Source: Clostridia bacterium (GTDB lineage Bacteria > Bacillota > Clostridia > Oscillospirales > CAG-272). Taken from it: a stretch of 57,706 bases of DNA. Shown here piece after piece: positions 38,055 through 47,178 of the stretch. Position numbers and translations under genes: made by a program. Every line of letters begins with the position of its first letter. Position 1 is the stretch's first letter. Where the stretch lies: positions 1-57,706 of the forward strand of contig JAGASS010000056.1 of assembly GCA_017621655.1 (NCBI GenBank), written 5' to 3'. The notes under the pieces were generated by a model. That model had not been told where the DNA came from. It made no database searches and saw nothing but the letters and a program-made list of their open reading frames with translations.

Positions 38055-38081
38055 GACATAATATAAAATGTATATTATGTC
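38055..38081. repeat. 11-bp perfect AT-rich inverted repeat upstream of the secreted phosphoesterase
   Basis: GACATAATATA and its exact complement are separated by AAATG. It lies about 45 bases upstream of the -10 box of the next gene. It could be a regulator-binding site; the absence of a following T run argues against a terminator. Confidence 0.5.
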
Positions 38082-38125
38082 GATTTTATGTTTATTTTAT
38101 TGACAATTCGTTTTGTAAGTGTTAT

Positions 38126-38133
38126 GGTATAAT
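38126..38133 (+). promoter_or_regulatory. Extended -10 promoter of the secreted phosphoesterase
   Basis: GGTATAAT with TG upstream (TGG-TATAAT). The nearest TTGACA (38100-38105) is 22 bases away, too far for a standard -35. The leader to the ATG would be under 20 bases. Confidence 0.5.
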
Positions 38134-38155
38134 GAATAAAATTTTGGAGGAAATT

Positions 38156-41100
38156 ATGCCAAGATCCAGAAAAATCTTAACAGCAGTGCTTGCGGCTATT
38201 CTGGTCATCGGAATTCTCCCCTTAGGTCCGCTATCGGGATTGTTCAATGACAATTATAGCTTCAAGGTATCTGCAGAAGAAACCGTTGAGGAAAAGCCGC
38301 TTATCGTAGTCGGTACTATCGGCGACCCTCATGCAGACTACGGCCTTGAGAACGAAGAGCCGTATATCAGAACATCTTATATTACCGCGATGGATGCCCT
38401 TAAGGCAGAAGGAATCGACCTTCTTCTCGTCGGCGGTGATATGACGTCTGACAACGAGTCGGGAAGCACCGACGGCGTCCAGAATCCATTCCGTTGGAGT
38501 TATGACGTCTATGAGAAAACAATATCTCAGTATCACAAGTACTCCGCCGCTGCATCAACGACAGGCGTAACCCTCTGGGCGTGCGGAAACCACGACTACG
38601 AGGTCGGCAGATACAATGACAACGTAGCAATTGTAACTGAAGGCGACTTTGATTCTTATCAGGGATTCGTCGATATGATGATAGATGACTGCGGCGAACC
38701 CCTCAGCGTCTATACGCAGGATGACGACCCCTATTACGGCGGCGATTATCATTACAATCAATTCCCCGGATACTGGCTCGGCGCTCATTTCAACATTAAG
38801 GGCTTTGATTTTATCGTTATCAATGCTCCTTATCAGCGCTCGACGTTCTACTCTGCGGGAGTTCTCGAGTGGCTCGATCAGACCCTTGCAAAGATTGGTG
38901 CGGATAAGACAGTATTTATTACCGGTCACTATCCCCTCTACGATAACCGCGGACTTCACAGTCTTGCTGACGGTATCAAGGGCGCAAATTACGATAATTT
39001 CGTAAACGTGCTCAATAAGTACGATAACGCAATTTACCTTTACGGTCACGAGCATGGAGGTAGATCTACAAGCCAGCTTTGCGATACCATTTACGCGTCA
39101 GTTGACTCGTTTGAGCGTATAACTCATTACGACGAAAACGGCAAGCCCGTAACTAGCCGCGGTATTAACCCCACCTCGTTCATTACCGCATTCATGGGCT
39201 CCGCTTCCTTCTATAACTATTCGCTTAACCCCAACTGGTTGGGTTCGGAAGATCCTGAAATTATTCAGGCGATGACTATCTCGGTTTATAAGAACCGCAT
39301 TGAATTTAAGGTCATCAACTGCGGTAAGCAGACCGGACAGCTTGCTGAGCCGTTCGTTTGGACTATCAAGCGAGACGTGCTTAACACAGGTGACGTTGTT
39401 ATCCCCGAATCTCCCGAGACGTGGGATCTCCCCATGAACTGGTCGGTCGGTACTGAACGCGATGACAACGGCTGGGATATTCCCGTAATGGGCAACTGGT
39501 CTATCAGCGGTTTCAAGGATCTCGATACTGCTACCTCTACTTACAGAAAATCAACAAAAACGACTGAAGATCTGAAGGGTGCAAACAATAATGTTACTGA
39601 AGCTCCTCAGCCGTACCTCGGCAACAACTACAACGAGTCTATCGTTCAAGGCAAAGACGTTGTTGCTAACGGTACCAACGGTTGGTACGTAAACAACAGC
39701 TACCGCTGGAGCGCTACCGTTGTAAAAGCAGGCGGACCTTATATGAAGGTAACCTGTGATGTCGGTACAAAGGGTGCGATATGCTTCACAGCTCCCTCTG
39801 ACGGTTATTACTCCTATACGGAGCTTATAAAGTCTGCAGGCATCATAAACGACGCTGAATACAGAGCTACCGTAAGACGAAATGGCGCAATCCTTGATTC
39901 CTTCACTGCAACCGAAAACGGCTTGACAAAGGAATTCAACGGTAAGGTTCTTCTTAAGAGGGGCGATCTATTGATGTTTGCCTTCGAGCAGGTGACGAGC
40001 ATCAGTCAGGGGGGCGGAGACAATCCTCGCTGCTTTGATCTTCTTTATGCAAACGTTACTAAGATTTCCGATGCGACCGTAGATGTTCTTCCTATGAACT
40101 GGGGCGCAGAGGAGGGAATGGAGCGCGTAAACGGTTGGCCTGTCGCTAAGAGAGGTAACTGGCGTCTTTCCTCGTTTGCTGATCTCTCCGATATTACTTC
40201 TATTCGTGAAAGAGATCCTCAGGGAGCGTTCAGCTCTACAAATAACGGACAGAACGGCATTTCCCCGTATCCTTGGATGAACGCTAAGGAAAACAGAGGT
40301 TCTACAGGAGACGCATGGTACGTTAACCCGAGATGGAAATGGTCGGGAATCACTACGTTCGACGACGGTGATAACAAGACATATCTCGGAGTTGTACCGA
40401 ATAATGAAGCCAACTCTACCAACTCTACTGTAGTATTTACTGCACCTGCTGACGGTCTTTACCGTTACGGTGAAATGTTTACAACCGGATCCTTCGATAT
40501 GGATGCTAACGGTGACGGTACAATTACGGATGACGAATGGTTTACCGTAGACGGAACGACCATAAAGGTAACTGCAACGGTAAGAAAGAACGGTGTCGTT
40601 CTTAATTCCTTCGTTCCTACCACTGAAAATCCCTCCGCGCATCTTGAAGGAACTGTCGCTCTTAAGAAGGGTGAGCTTCTTATGTTCTCGTTCACCCTTG
40701 ATACTAAAACGGGCGTAGGCAACCACGACCACGTAATTAAGCTCGGTCAGACGTATGTCGCCGCTATCGGCGAGTATCCCGCAAACTATAAGGGTGAGAT
40801 CAATCTCGATCCCGTCTTCAGCAATCCCGAAACTCTTACCGATGATCTCGGACTCGTTCAGCTTCTTGGATACAAGATGAATGAAGGCGTTAACGGCGCT
40901 TCCAACCTCTTTGATGCAAACGCTGACGGCAAGAAGCTCGAAGTCAGATATTCTGACACCGGATATTGGGCAATAATTGACCCGTACGGCAAGAACGGTG
41001 ACGACTGGAACGGCATTGTTGACGGTTATAATCTGCTTTGGGCGGGCTCGACCACGACGGGCATTGTAGGCTATGTTGGAGGCGCACAGCTGACAACTAA

Positions 41101-42496
41101 TACCGGTTCCGCAATGGTATTTACAGCTCCCGACAACGGTACTTATAAGTTTGATATATCTCTCGGTACATGGTGGATGTATGCAGGTACCAATAACGCA
41201 AATAAGCGTTATCACGATTATAAGATCATGAAGGGTGACGGTGAGATCCTTCTTTCTACCGATAACGTTGATAAGGGTAACAAGTACGTTACTAATATGT
41301 CGCTTATCGTAGAGCTTGAAAAGGGCGAGATGATCATCGTCACAAAGACGCCGAACGCTCAATCGACACAGATGAACGCTTCCTGTAACGGCTACGCAAC
41401 TCTTAAGATCACTCAGCTTGACCACGCATGTACTGCAAATACTCTCTATAAGAAGACAGAAGGTGTTCCTTCCGACTGTATCAACGCAGGTACCCTCGAG
41501 CACTATACCTGTATTTGCGGAGCTATCTACGGCGATGCTGAAGCAAAGACTCCCCTTACGAGCATTGTTGATCCCGAGGACGGTCATGCTCATGACGGCA
41601 AGTACACCCCTGTAGATAATGATACTCACAAATTTGACCGTGAGTGCTGTGATTACGAGGATGCAGTTTCCGATCACGACTACGTTGAGGGTTACTGTGC
41701 TACCTGTAATTACACCTGTAAGCACGTTTGGAAGAACGGCGCATGCACTGAATGCGGCGTAACCTGCAAGCATACGGGCGGAACTGCAACCTGCTTGACT
41801 CAGGCAACCTGCGAGACCTGCGGTGTTAAGTACGGTGCGCTTGACCAGAATAATCACGAAGATCAGAACGGCAAGTACACCTCGCTTGAAAACGGCAAGC
41901 ACTGCTTCGACCGTACGTGCTGCGATTTCTCCGATGTAGCAAGCGAAAACTGCGTATACGGCAATGATAATATCTGCGATAAGTGTGGATATGACCGTAC
42001 AGTTGATATCCTCGAGGATAAGACAAACACGATGCTCGATGATTACTTCGCAAACAACGGAGCACTTTCGGGCGAATACGACGTAGTCGGACCTACGACT
42101 GAAATGGGATCTCATATCGTTGAAAAGCCCGCTGACGATCTCGGTATCGAATACGCGCGCTTCAACCTCCGTATCGAAAACGGCGTTATCATCCTCCGTC
42201 ATCACTTCATTGTTGATGTAGAGATCGGCGAATACACAGTAACTGTAGGCACTGATAATGTAACTCTCGTTCACGACAAGGATAACCGTTACTATTTCGA
42301 AACTACTCATGAGATCGGTGAGCTTGATAAGCCCGTAACGATCAAGGTTGAAGTCGGACAGAACAGCGTTGAATACGACGTATCCGTTTACTCATATATC
42401 GCTGTTGCTCTTGAAAAGTCTGATAACGAAAACGTTAAGACTGTTCTTAAGTCCCTCTATGACCTTAACGAAGCAGTAAAGCAGGGAAAGGAGTAA
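38156..42496 (+). CDS. Large secreted metallophosphoesterase with repeats and a Cys-rich region
   Basis: 1446 residues from ATG 38156, with GGAGG six bases upstream. Signal peptide at about 1-40 (ILTAVLAAILVIGILPLG). Calcineurin-like phosphoesterase at about 48-405: metal ligands D57-x-H59, D95 in GGDMTSD, GNHD at 144-147, GHYP with H258, and GHEH with H298 and H300. Then beta-sandwich repeats of about 220 residues starting LPMNW at 425 and 645, and a related third unit from about 900. Residues about 1090-1282 hold some two dozen cysteines, many in C-x-x-C pairs (CICG, CATC, CETCG, CDKCG) with His, suggesting metal-ribbon repeats. A beta domain ends the protein. No sortase or dockerin motif is seen. 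Likely an extracellular phosphatase or nucleotidase; substrate unknown. Confidence 0.85.
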   Translation: MPRSRKILTAVLAAILVIGILPLGPLSGLFNDNYSFKVSAEETVEEKPLIVVGTIGDPHADYGLENEEPYIRTSYITAMDALKAEGIDLLLVGGDMTSDNESGSTDGVQNPFRWSYDVYEKTISQYHKYSAAASTTGVTLWACGNHDYEVGRYNDNVAIVTEGDFDSYQGFVDMMIDDCGEPLSVYTQDDDPYYGGDYHYNQFPGYWLGAHFNIKGFDFIVINAPYQRSTFYSAGVLEWLDQTLAKIGADKTVFITGHYPLYDNRGLHSLADGIKGANYDNFVNVLNKYDNAIYLYGHEHGGRSTSQLCDTIYASVDSFERITHYDENGKPVTSRGINPTSFITAFMGSASFYNYSLNPNWLGSEDPEIIQAMTISVYKNRIEFKVINCGKQTGQLAEPFVWTIKRDVLNTGDVVIPESPETWDLPMNWSVGTERDDNGWDIPVMGNWSISGFKDLDTATSTYRKSTKTTEDLKGANNNVTEAPQPYLGNNYNESIVQGKDVVANGTNGWYVNNSYRWSATVVKAGGPYMKVTCDVGTKGAICFTAPSDGYYSYTELIKSAGIINDAEYRATVRRNGAILDSFTATENGLTKEFNGKVLLKRGDLLMFAFEQVTSISQGGGDNPRCFDLLYANVTKISDATVDVLPMNWGAEEGMERVNGWPVAKRGNWRLSSFADLSDITSIRERDPQGAFSSTNNGQNGISPYPWMNAKENRGSTGDAWYVNPRWKWSGITTFDDGDNKTYLGVVPNNEANSTNSTVVFTAPADGLYRYGEMFTTGSFDMDANGDGTITDDEWFTVDGTTIKVTATVRKNGVVLNSFVPTTENPSAHLEGTVALKKGELLMFSFTLDTKTGVGNHDHVIKLGQTYVAAIGEYPANYKGEINLDPVFSNPETLTDDLGLVQLLGYKMNEGVNGASNLFDANADGKKLEVRYSDTGYWAIIDPYGKNGDDWNGIVDGYNLLWAGSTTTGIVGYVGGAQLTTNTGSAMVFTAPDNGTYKFDISLGTWWMYAGTNNANKRYHDYKIMKGDGEILLSTDNVDKGNKYVTNMSLIVELEKGEMIIVTKTPNAQSTQMNASCNGYATLKITQLDHACTANTLYKKTEGVPSDCINAGTLEHYTCICGAIYGDAEAKTPLTSIVDPEDGHAHDGKYTPVDNDTHKFDRECCDYEDAVSDHDYVEGYCATCNYTCKHVWKNGACTECGVTCKHTGGTATCLTQATCETCGVKYGALDQNNHEDQNGKYTSLENGKHCFDRTCCDFSDVASENCVYGNDNICDKCGYDRTVDILEDKTNTMLDDYFANNGALSGEYDVVGPTTEMGSHIVEKPADDLGIEYARFNLRIENGVIILRHHFIVDVEIGEYTVTVGTDNVTLVHDKDNRYYFETTHEIGELDKPVTIKVEVGQNSVEYDVSVYSYIAVALEKSDNENVKTVLKSLYDLNEAVKQGKE

Positions 42497-42502
42497 ATAA
42501 TA

Positions 42503-42634
42503 ATGGAAAAGAAATTCGAAATGCCTACTATGAGCGTAGTAGTATTTGAAAACGAAGACGTTATTACTACCTCCGGTCTTGACTTTGCTCTCGGTAATTT
42601 CGCATTTCCGGGATTCAACCCCTTCGGCGAATAA
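42503..42634 (+). CDS. 43-residue peptide gene coupled to the secreted phosphoesterase
   Basis: ATG 42503 lies six bases after the phosphoesterase stop; its ribosome site AAAGGAG is formed by that gene's last codons. The peptide begins MEKKFEMPTMSVVVFENEDV, continues ITTSGLDFALGNFAFPG and ends FNPFGE. It is too short for automatic calling but is followed by a strong terminator, so it sits at the 3' end of a real transcript. It has no signal peptide and no cysteine. I recall small clostridial proteins with the same plan (KKF..P.M.VV.F...DVITTS, then a variable tail) but no known role. A leader-plus-core peptide precursor and a small regulatory protein are both possible. Confidence 0.65.
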   Translation: MEKKFEMPTMSVVVFENEDVITTSGLDFALGNFAFPGFNPFGE

Positions 42635-42646
42635 GTAACAAGCATA

Positions 42647-42675
42647 AAAACCTCCGCTTCGGCGGAGGTTTTTTC
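42647..42675 (+). terminator. Terminator after the small peptide gene
   Basis: 9-bp stem AACCTCCGC/GCGGAGGTT closed by a TTCG tetraloop and followed by six T; 13 bases after the peptide stop. Confidence 0.92.
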
Positions 42676-42709
42676 GTCTATATTTTTGTGAATAATTTTG
42701 GCAATTGTC

Positions 42710-42738
42710 TTGAAAGAATAAGGATAATGTGATACAAT
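42710..42738 (+). promoter_or_regulatory. Promoter of prfC and downstream genes
   Basis: TTGAAA (42710-42715), 17-base spacer, TACAAT (42733-42738) with a TGA extended -10. Confidence 0.7.
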
Positions 42739-42778
42739 AACTCTGTATGTATTTAAGCCATTTTGAAAGGACAAAATA

Positions 42779-44359
42779 ATGCCGATTAGTAATGAAATTA
42801 CGCGTCGCCGCACCTTTGCGATAATCTCGCACCCCGACGCAGGTAAAACGACGCTTACCGAAAAGCTTCTTCTGTACGGAGGCGCAATACAGACTGCCGG
42901 CTCCGTAAAAGGCAAAGCTTCCGATAGACACGCAGTTTCCGACTGGATGGAGATGGAGAAGAAGAGAGGTATCTCGATCACCTCATCCGTTATGCAGTTT
43001 GAGTACGAGGGATACTGTATCAATATCCTTGATACACCGGGACATCAGGACTTCTCCGAGGATACCTACCGTACACTTATGGCTGCTGACAGCGCGGTAA
43101 TGGTTATCGACGCCGCAAAGGGTATTGAGCCGCAGACAAGAAAGCTCTTCAAGGTCTGCGCTATGAGAAATATTCCGATATTTACCTTTATTAACAAGCT
43201 TGACCATGAAGCGCGCGATCCATTTGACCTTATCGACGAGCTTGAGACAGAGTTCGGTATCGGTACGTACCCGATGAACTGGCCTATCGGTTGCGGTGTT
43301 GGCTTCAAGGGTGTTTATGACCGTGTTAAGAAGCAAGTCCTTTCCTATGCAGATGCGCATCGCGGACGCGACCGTCTCGCTGCAATAGAATGCGATATAA
43401 CCGATACTGAGAAGCTTGATTCGCTTATCGGTGTATATGACAGAGAAACGCTGACTGAACAGATCGAGCTTCTAGACGGCGCTTGCTTCGACTTCGATCT
43501 TGAAAAGGTCAGAGTCGGAAAGCTCAGCCCCGTGTTCTTCGGCTCGGCACTCAATAACTTCGGTGTCGAGACCTTTCTTGAGAACTTCCTTAAGCTCACG
43601 ACTACGCCCTTGCCCCGTAAGGCGGGAGAAAGCATGGTCGATCCCTGTGACGAAAGATTCTCTGCGTTTGTCTTTAAGATCCAGGCGAATATGAATAAGG
43701 CGCACCGTGACCGTATAGCTTTTATGCGTATAGTCTCGGGTAAGTTTGAGCGTAATAACGAGTATTTCCACGTTCAGGAAGGTAAAATGATAAAGCTCTC
43801 TCAGCCACAGCAAATGATGGCGCAAGAGCGTTCGATAGTCGATGAAGCTTATGCCGGAGATATAATCGGTGTATTTGATCCCGGTATCTTCTCGATCGGT
43901 GATACGATCTGCGAAAAGAGCATGGGAATTACCTTTGAAGGAATCCCAACTTTCGCGCCCGAATGCTTCGCCGTTATCGAACAGATAGACAGTATGAAGC
44001 GTAAGCAGTTCTCAAAGGGTGTTAACCAGATCGCTCAGGAAGGCGCGATCCGCATCTTCTTTGAGCCGAATTCGGGATTTGAACGTGTTTACGTAGGCGT
44101 TGTCGGTCAGCTTCAGTTCGACGTTCTGGAATCGAGAATGAAGAATGAGTACGGCGTCGAATACCGTCAGTTTGCACAGTCATATACGCTTATCAAGCGC
44201 GTTCCCGACGGAATTGATCCGAGCAAGCTTTATCTTTATGAGGTAAAGTGGGTACAGGATGTAAGAGGCAAGAATTATCTTCTTTTTAACTCAGAATGGA
44301 ACATCCGTTATACTCTTGAACACAATGAAGGGCTTGAGCTTGAGGAGTACGGCTCATAA
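42779..44359 (+). CDS. prfC: Peptide chain release factor 3
   Basis: 526 residues, the usual RF3 length. It is a translational GTPase that recycles RF1 and RF2 after peptide release. G1 is SHPDAGKTTLTEKLL near residues 17-31, G2 RGISITSSVMQF, G3 DTPGHQDFSEDTYR, and G4 FINKLDHEARDP. The C-terminal region with VVGQLQFDVLESRMKNEYGVE is typical of RF3. It heads a plus-strand cluster with a MATE transporter, NUDIX hydrolase and radical SAM protein. Confidence 0.96.
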   Translation: MPISNEITRRRTFAIISHPDAGKTTLTEKLLLYGGAIQTAGSVKGKASDRHAVSDWMEMEKKRGISITSSVMQFEYEGYCINILDTPGHQDFSEDTYRTLMAADSAVMVIDAAKGIEPQTRKLFKVCAMRNIPIFTFINKLDHEARDPFDLIDELETEFGIGTYPMNWPIGCGVGFKGVYDRVKKQVLSYADAHRGRDRLAAIECDITDTEKLDSLIGVYDRETLTEQIELLDGACFDFDLEKVRVGKLSPVFFGSALNNFGVETFLENFLKLTTTPLPRKAGESMVDPCDERFSAFVFKIQANMNKAHRDRIAFMRIVSGKFERNNEYFHVQEGKMIKLSQPQQMMAQERSIVDEAYAGDIIGVFDPGIFSIGDTICEKSMGITFEGIPTFAPECFAVIEQIDSMKRKQFSKGVNQIAQEGAIRIFFEPNSGFERVYVGVVGQLQFDVLESRMKNEYGVEYRQFAQSYTLIKRVPDGIDPSKLYLYEVKWVQDVRGKNYLLFNSEWNIRYTLEHNEGLELEEYGS

Positions 44360-44396
44360 GAGATAACAACAGGTCTTTTCTCAAAGGAGCAAAAAG

Positions 44397-45755
44397 ATGA
44401 GAACAAAGAGAATAGATATGCTCGAAGGTCCAGTATTTAAGAACCTTGTGCTATATTCTTTACCGATAGTCTTTTCAGGAATACTTCAGATCCTATTCAA
44501 CGCCGCGGACCTAGCGGTAGTTGGACGCTTTGCAGGAACTGCCGCAACTGCGGCAGTTGGTGCTACGGGGTCGTTTATAAGTCTTATCGTCAATACCGTA
44601 ATGGGACTTTCAAGCGGTGTTAACGTGACGCTTGCAAGAGCAATCGGCGCGCGTGACCATAAGAAGACGTCTGATATTGTTCATACAGCAATGACGGTAT
44701 CGCTTGTAGCCGGTATAACCGTAGGTATAGTCGGTGCATCGCTTTCGTCGTTTGCTATGGATATAACAAAGTGTCCGGAGGAGTCTTTTGACAAGGCAGT
44801 AATGTATCTCTTGATTTATTTTGCCGGCTGTCCTGCAATCTTTGTATATAACTTCGGTGCGGCTATCCTCAGAACTAAAGGCGATACGAAACGACCGCTG
44901 TTTTTCCTGATCATTGCAGGTATAACTAACGTTCTTCTGAATATTCTGTTCGTTTTGGCTTTCGGTATGGATGCGGACGGCGTTGCGCTTGCAACTACGA
45001 TCTCTCAGTACATAGCCGCGTTTCTTACCGTTAAGTGTCTTTCAGTACAGGAGGACGCAACAAGATTGTTTATAAATAAGCTTCGCGTTATAAAGGAAGA
45101 ATTTCTCGGAATCGTAAAATACGGGCTTCCGAGCGGACTAACTAACGCAATGTATAGCTTTGCTAATATCCAGATTCAGTCTGCAATCAATAAATTTGGC
45201 GCAAGTGCCGTTGCAGGTAACTCCGCAGGAAGCAGCTTGGAGGGCTTCATTGCCTCGACCTACGCCGCAATGAATGCCGCGTCTGTTGCATTTGTCGGTC
45301 AGAACATCGGTGCGCAAAACAAGGCGCGTATTAAAAAGATTATTTTCGTCTGCCTTGGCGTATCTGTAGCCGCTTCGGTCATACTCGGCTGGGGAATGTT
45401 CCTTATCGGAGATCCACTCTTTAAGATATACGTTCCTAAAGACATAAATGCTATCGAGATAGCAGGAATCAAGGCAAGCATAATGTTTACGACCTACTTT
45501 ATTCTTGCTGCCTCACAAAACCTCGGCGCAGTTTCGCAGGCATTTGGATATTCTATGCACATAACGATAATATCTATACTCGGTATCTTCGGTCTGAGAA
45601 CGATATGGATGAACACGATAGTAAAAGCATTCCCGACGAGAATTGAAGCGGTATTTTGGTGTTACCCGGCATCATGGGTGCTGATACTTATTGCCAACGG
45701 TGTCGTTCTTGCTGTAGCATATAACAGATATATGAAGAAAGGCAGTATTAAGTGA
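44397..45755 (+). CDS. MATE family efflux transporter
   Basis: 452 residues with about 12 membrane helices. The family pattern is visible at the start: GPVFKNLVLYSLPIVFSGILQ, then NAADLAVVGRFAGTAATAAVG and GLSSGVNVTLARAIGARDH. The second half repeats the pattern (GLPSGLTNAMYSFANIQIQ). MATE proteins export organic cations, drugs or peptides using sodium or proton gradients; the substrate is unknown here. It follows prfC by 37 bases and its stop overlaps the next gene by four bases. Confidence 0.93.
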   Translation: MRTKRIDMLEGPVFKNLVLYSLPIVFSGILQILFNAADLAVVGRFAGTAATAAVGATGSFISLIVNTVMGLSSGVNVTLARAIGARDHKKTSDIVHTAMTVSLVAGITVGIVGASLSSFAMDITKCPEESFDKAVMYLLIYFAGCPAIFVYNFGAAILRTKGDTKRPLFFLIIAGITNVLLNILFVLAFGMDADGVALATTISQYIAAFLTVKCLSVQEDATRLFINKLRVIKEEFLGIVKYGLPSGLTNAMYSFANIQIQSAINKFGASAVAGNSAGSSLEGFIASTYAAMNAASVAFVGQNIGAQNKARIKKIIFVCLGVSVAASVILGWGMFLIGDPLFKIYVPKDINAIEIAGIKASIMFTTYFILAASQNLGAVSQAFGYSMHITIISILGIFGLRTIWMNTIVKAFPTRIEAVFWCYPASWVLILIANGVVLAVAYNRYMKKGSIK

Positions 45756-46300
45756 CAGACATGTCTTTGATTGAGAAAAAGCTGAATAGTGTTAAAGTTT
45801 TCTCCGGTCGCCTGCTTAACGTCTATTCAGATGAAATAGAGCTTCCGAACGGAAATAAATCAAGCAGGGAATATATTATGCACGTCGGCGCCGTCTGCGT
45901 CGTTGCATTGACTGATGACAATAAGGTGATCGTTGAGCGTCAATACCGTTATCCTATGCATGAGGTCACGCTTGAAATTCCTGCAGGTAAGCTTGATAGC
46001 AAAGAAGAAGATCCGCTTGACGCGGCTAAGCGCGAGCTTAAGGAGGAAACCGGAGCAGTTGCCGATAAGATGACATATCTCGGCAAGTTCTATCCAACGC
46101 CCGCATATTCCGACGAGGTCATACATATGTACCTTGCAGAAGAACTCCATTTTGAATCACAGTCGCTTGACGATGATGAGTTTTTAACATTTGATCTCGT
46201 TCCGATAAACGAGCTTGTTGATTCGATAATGGCAGGAAATGTCCCTGACGGCAAGACGCAAGCGGCGGTGCTAGCCGTTTGCCGTAAGCTTGGCTTATGA
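45752..46300 (+). CDS. NUDIX hydrolase, ADP-ribose pyrophosphatase-like
   Basis: 182 residues. The Nudix box runs at about residues 79-101 (GKLDSKEEDPLDAAKRELKE followed by ETG), holding the RELKEE core. The arrangement VFSGRLLNVYSDEIELPNG, VERQYRYP and EIPAGKLD is that of NudF-type ADP-ribose pyrophosphatases. GTG at 45752 overlaps the MATE stop by four bases; an ATG three codons later is an alternative start. Its stop overlaps the start of the radical SAM gene, so the three proteins are translationally coupled. Confidence 0.92.
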   Translation: MTDMSLIEKKLNSVKVFSGRLLNVYSDEIELPNGNKSSREYIMHVGAVCVVALTDDNKVIVERQYRYPMHEVTLEIPAGKLDSKEEDPLDAAKRELKEETGAVADKMTYLGKFYPTPAYSDEVIHMYLAEELHFESQSLDDDEFLTFDLVPINELVDSIMAGNVPDGKTQAAVLAVCRKLGL

Positions 46301-47145
46301 GCTTGCAAAACGGCGCCTTCAAAAAGGCGTATTTTGAAATAACAAACGTTTGCAACGCCGCATGTACCTTTTGCCCCGGTAATAGTAGAGAACCGCATTT
46401 TGTCAGTGACGATGAATTTGATACAGTTCTCTTGAAGCTGAAAGGCAGGGTAGAGTACCTGTATTTTCACCTTATGGGTGAGCCGCTTTTACATCCGTCG
46501 GTTTCTGATTTTGCATGCCGCGCAAAAGCGTGTGGCTTCAAGGTTATGATAACTACAAACGGAATACTCAGCCGCGAGGTCGGTATACCGCTTGTAAGTA
46601 CAGGCGCGATAAGTAAGATAAGTATATCTCTCCATTCTCACGAGGCAAATTCTCTTGGCATTTCACTTGACGAGTACATCACGTCATGCCTTGACCTTGC
46701 TGAGACGGCGGCTGAAAACAAAACGGTTTGCGCTCTTCGTCTCTGGAATTTAGGTGCAAAAAACGACCAAAATGACGCGGTTTTGTGCGCTTTACGTGAA
46801 CGCTTTGGTAGTGAATGGGCCGAAATTCGAAGCGGATTTAAGATTGCGGAATATATCTTCCTTGAATACGGTGAAAGATTCGATTGGCCTGACGAGGGCA
46901 AATTCGACAGAGATGTCACGTTCTGCCACGCTCTGCGCAATCAGATCGGCATTCTCTCAAACGGTACTGTGGTTCCTTGCTGCCTTGATGCTGAGGGGCG
47001 TATAAACCTCGGTAATTTGTGCGAAAATGATCTCGACGGTATTTTATCGTCCGAGCGTGCAAAGGCGCTCTACGACGGTTTCTCGGCGCATATGGCGGTC
47101 GAAAAGCTTTGCCAAAGCTGTGGATATGCTAATAGATTCAAATAA
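46297..47145 (+). CDS. Radical SAM/SPASM domain protein
   Basis: 282 residues. The 4Fe-4S cluster motif CNAACTFC is at about residues 19-26, with ITNVC preceding it; LMGEPLLHPS and TTNGIL are the SAM-binding GE and later motifs. A C-terminal SPASM-like region holds extra Cys residues (CHALRN, VVPCCLDAEG, LCQSCGY) that could bind auxiliary clusters. No RRE leader-binding domain is visible. SPASM enzymes often modify peptides or proteins, but the substrate is unknown. Its ATG overlaps the NUDIX stop by four bases, and it ends at a strong terminator. Confidence 0.9.
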   Translation: MSLQNGAFKKAYFEITNVCNAACTFCPGNSREPHFVSDDEFDTVLLKLKGRVEYLYFHLMGEPLLHPSVSDFACRAKACGFKVMITTNGILSREVGIPLVSTGAISKISISLHSHEANSLGISLDEYITSCLDLAETAAENKTVCALRLWNLGAKNDQNDAVLCALRERFGSEWAEIRSGFKIAEYIFLEYGERFDWPDEGKFDRDVTFCHALRNQIGILSNGTVVPCCLDAEGRINLGNLCENDLDGILSSERAKALYDGFSAHMAVEKLCQSCGYANRFK

Positions 47146-47176
47146 AAAGCTGTTGCGAATTTCGCAACAGCTTTTC
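47144..47176. terminator. Bidirectional terminator between radical SAM gene and thiT
   Basis: A 13-bp stem (AAAAGCTGTTGCG and complement) with a five-base loop is followed by T on the plus strand. The A-rich left arm also suits the minus strand, ending converging thiT transcription. Confidence 0.85.
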
Positions 47177-47178
47177 TA

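Noticed and set aside
39968..42310. 780-codon open frame on the minus strand opposite the secreted phosphoesterase
   Set aside because: It has no ribosome site or family motif, and the plus strand carries clear domains. The codon bias of the real gene keeps the opposite frame open.
42503..47145. A complete RiPP cluster: 43-residue peptide, MATE exporter and radical SAM enzyme
   Set aside because: The peptide is on a different transcript, ended by a strong terminator; prfC intervenes; the radical SAM protein shows no RRE domain. Kept only as a low-weight possibility.
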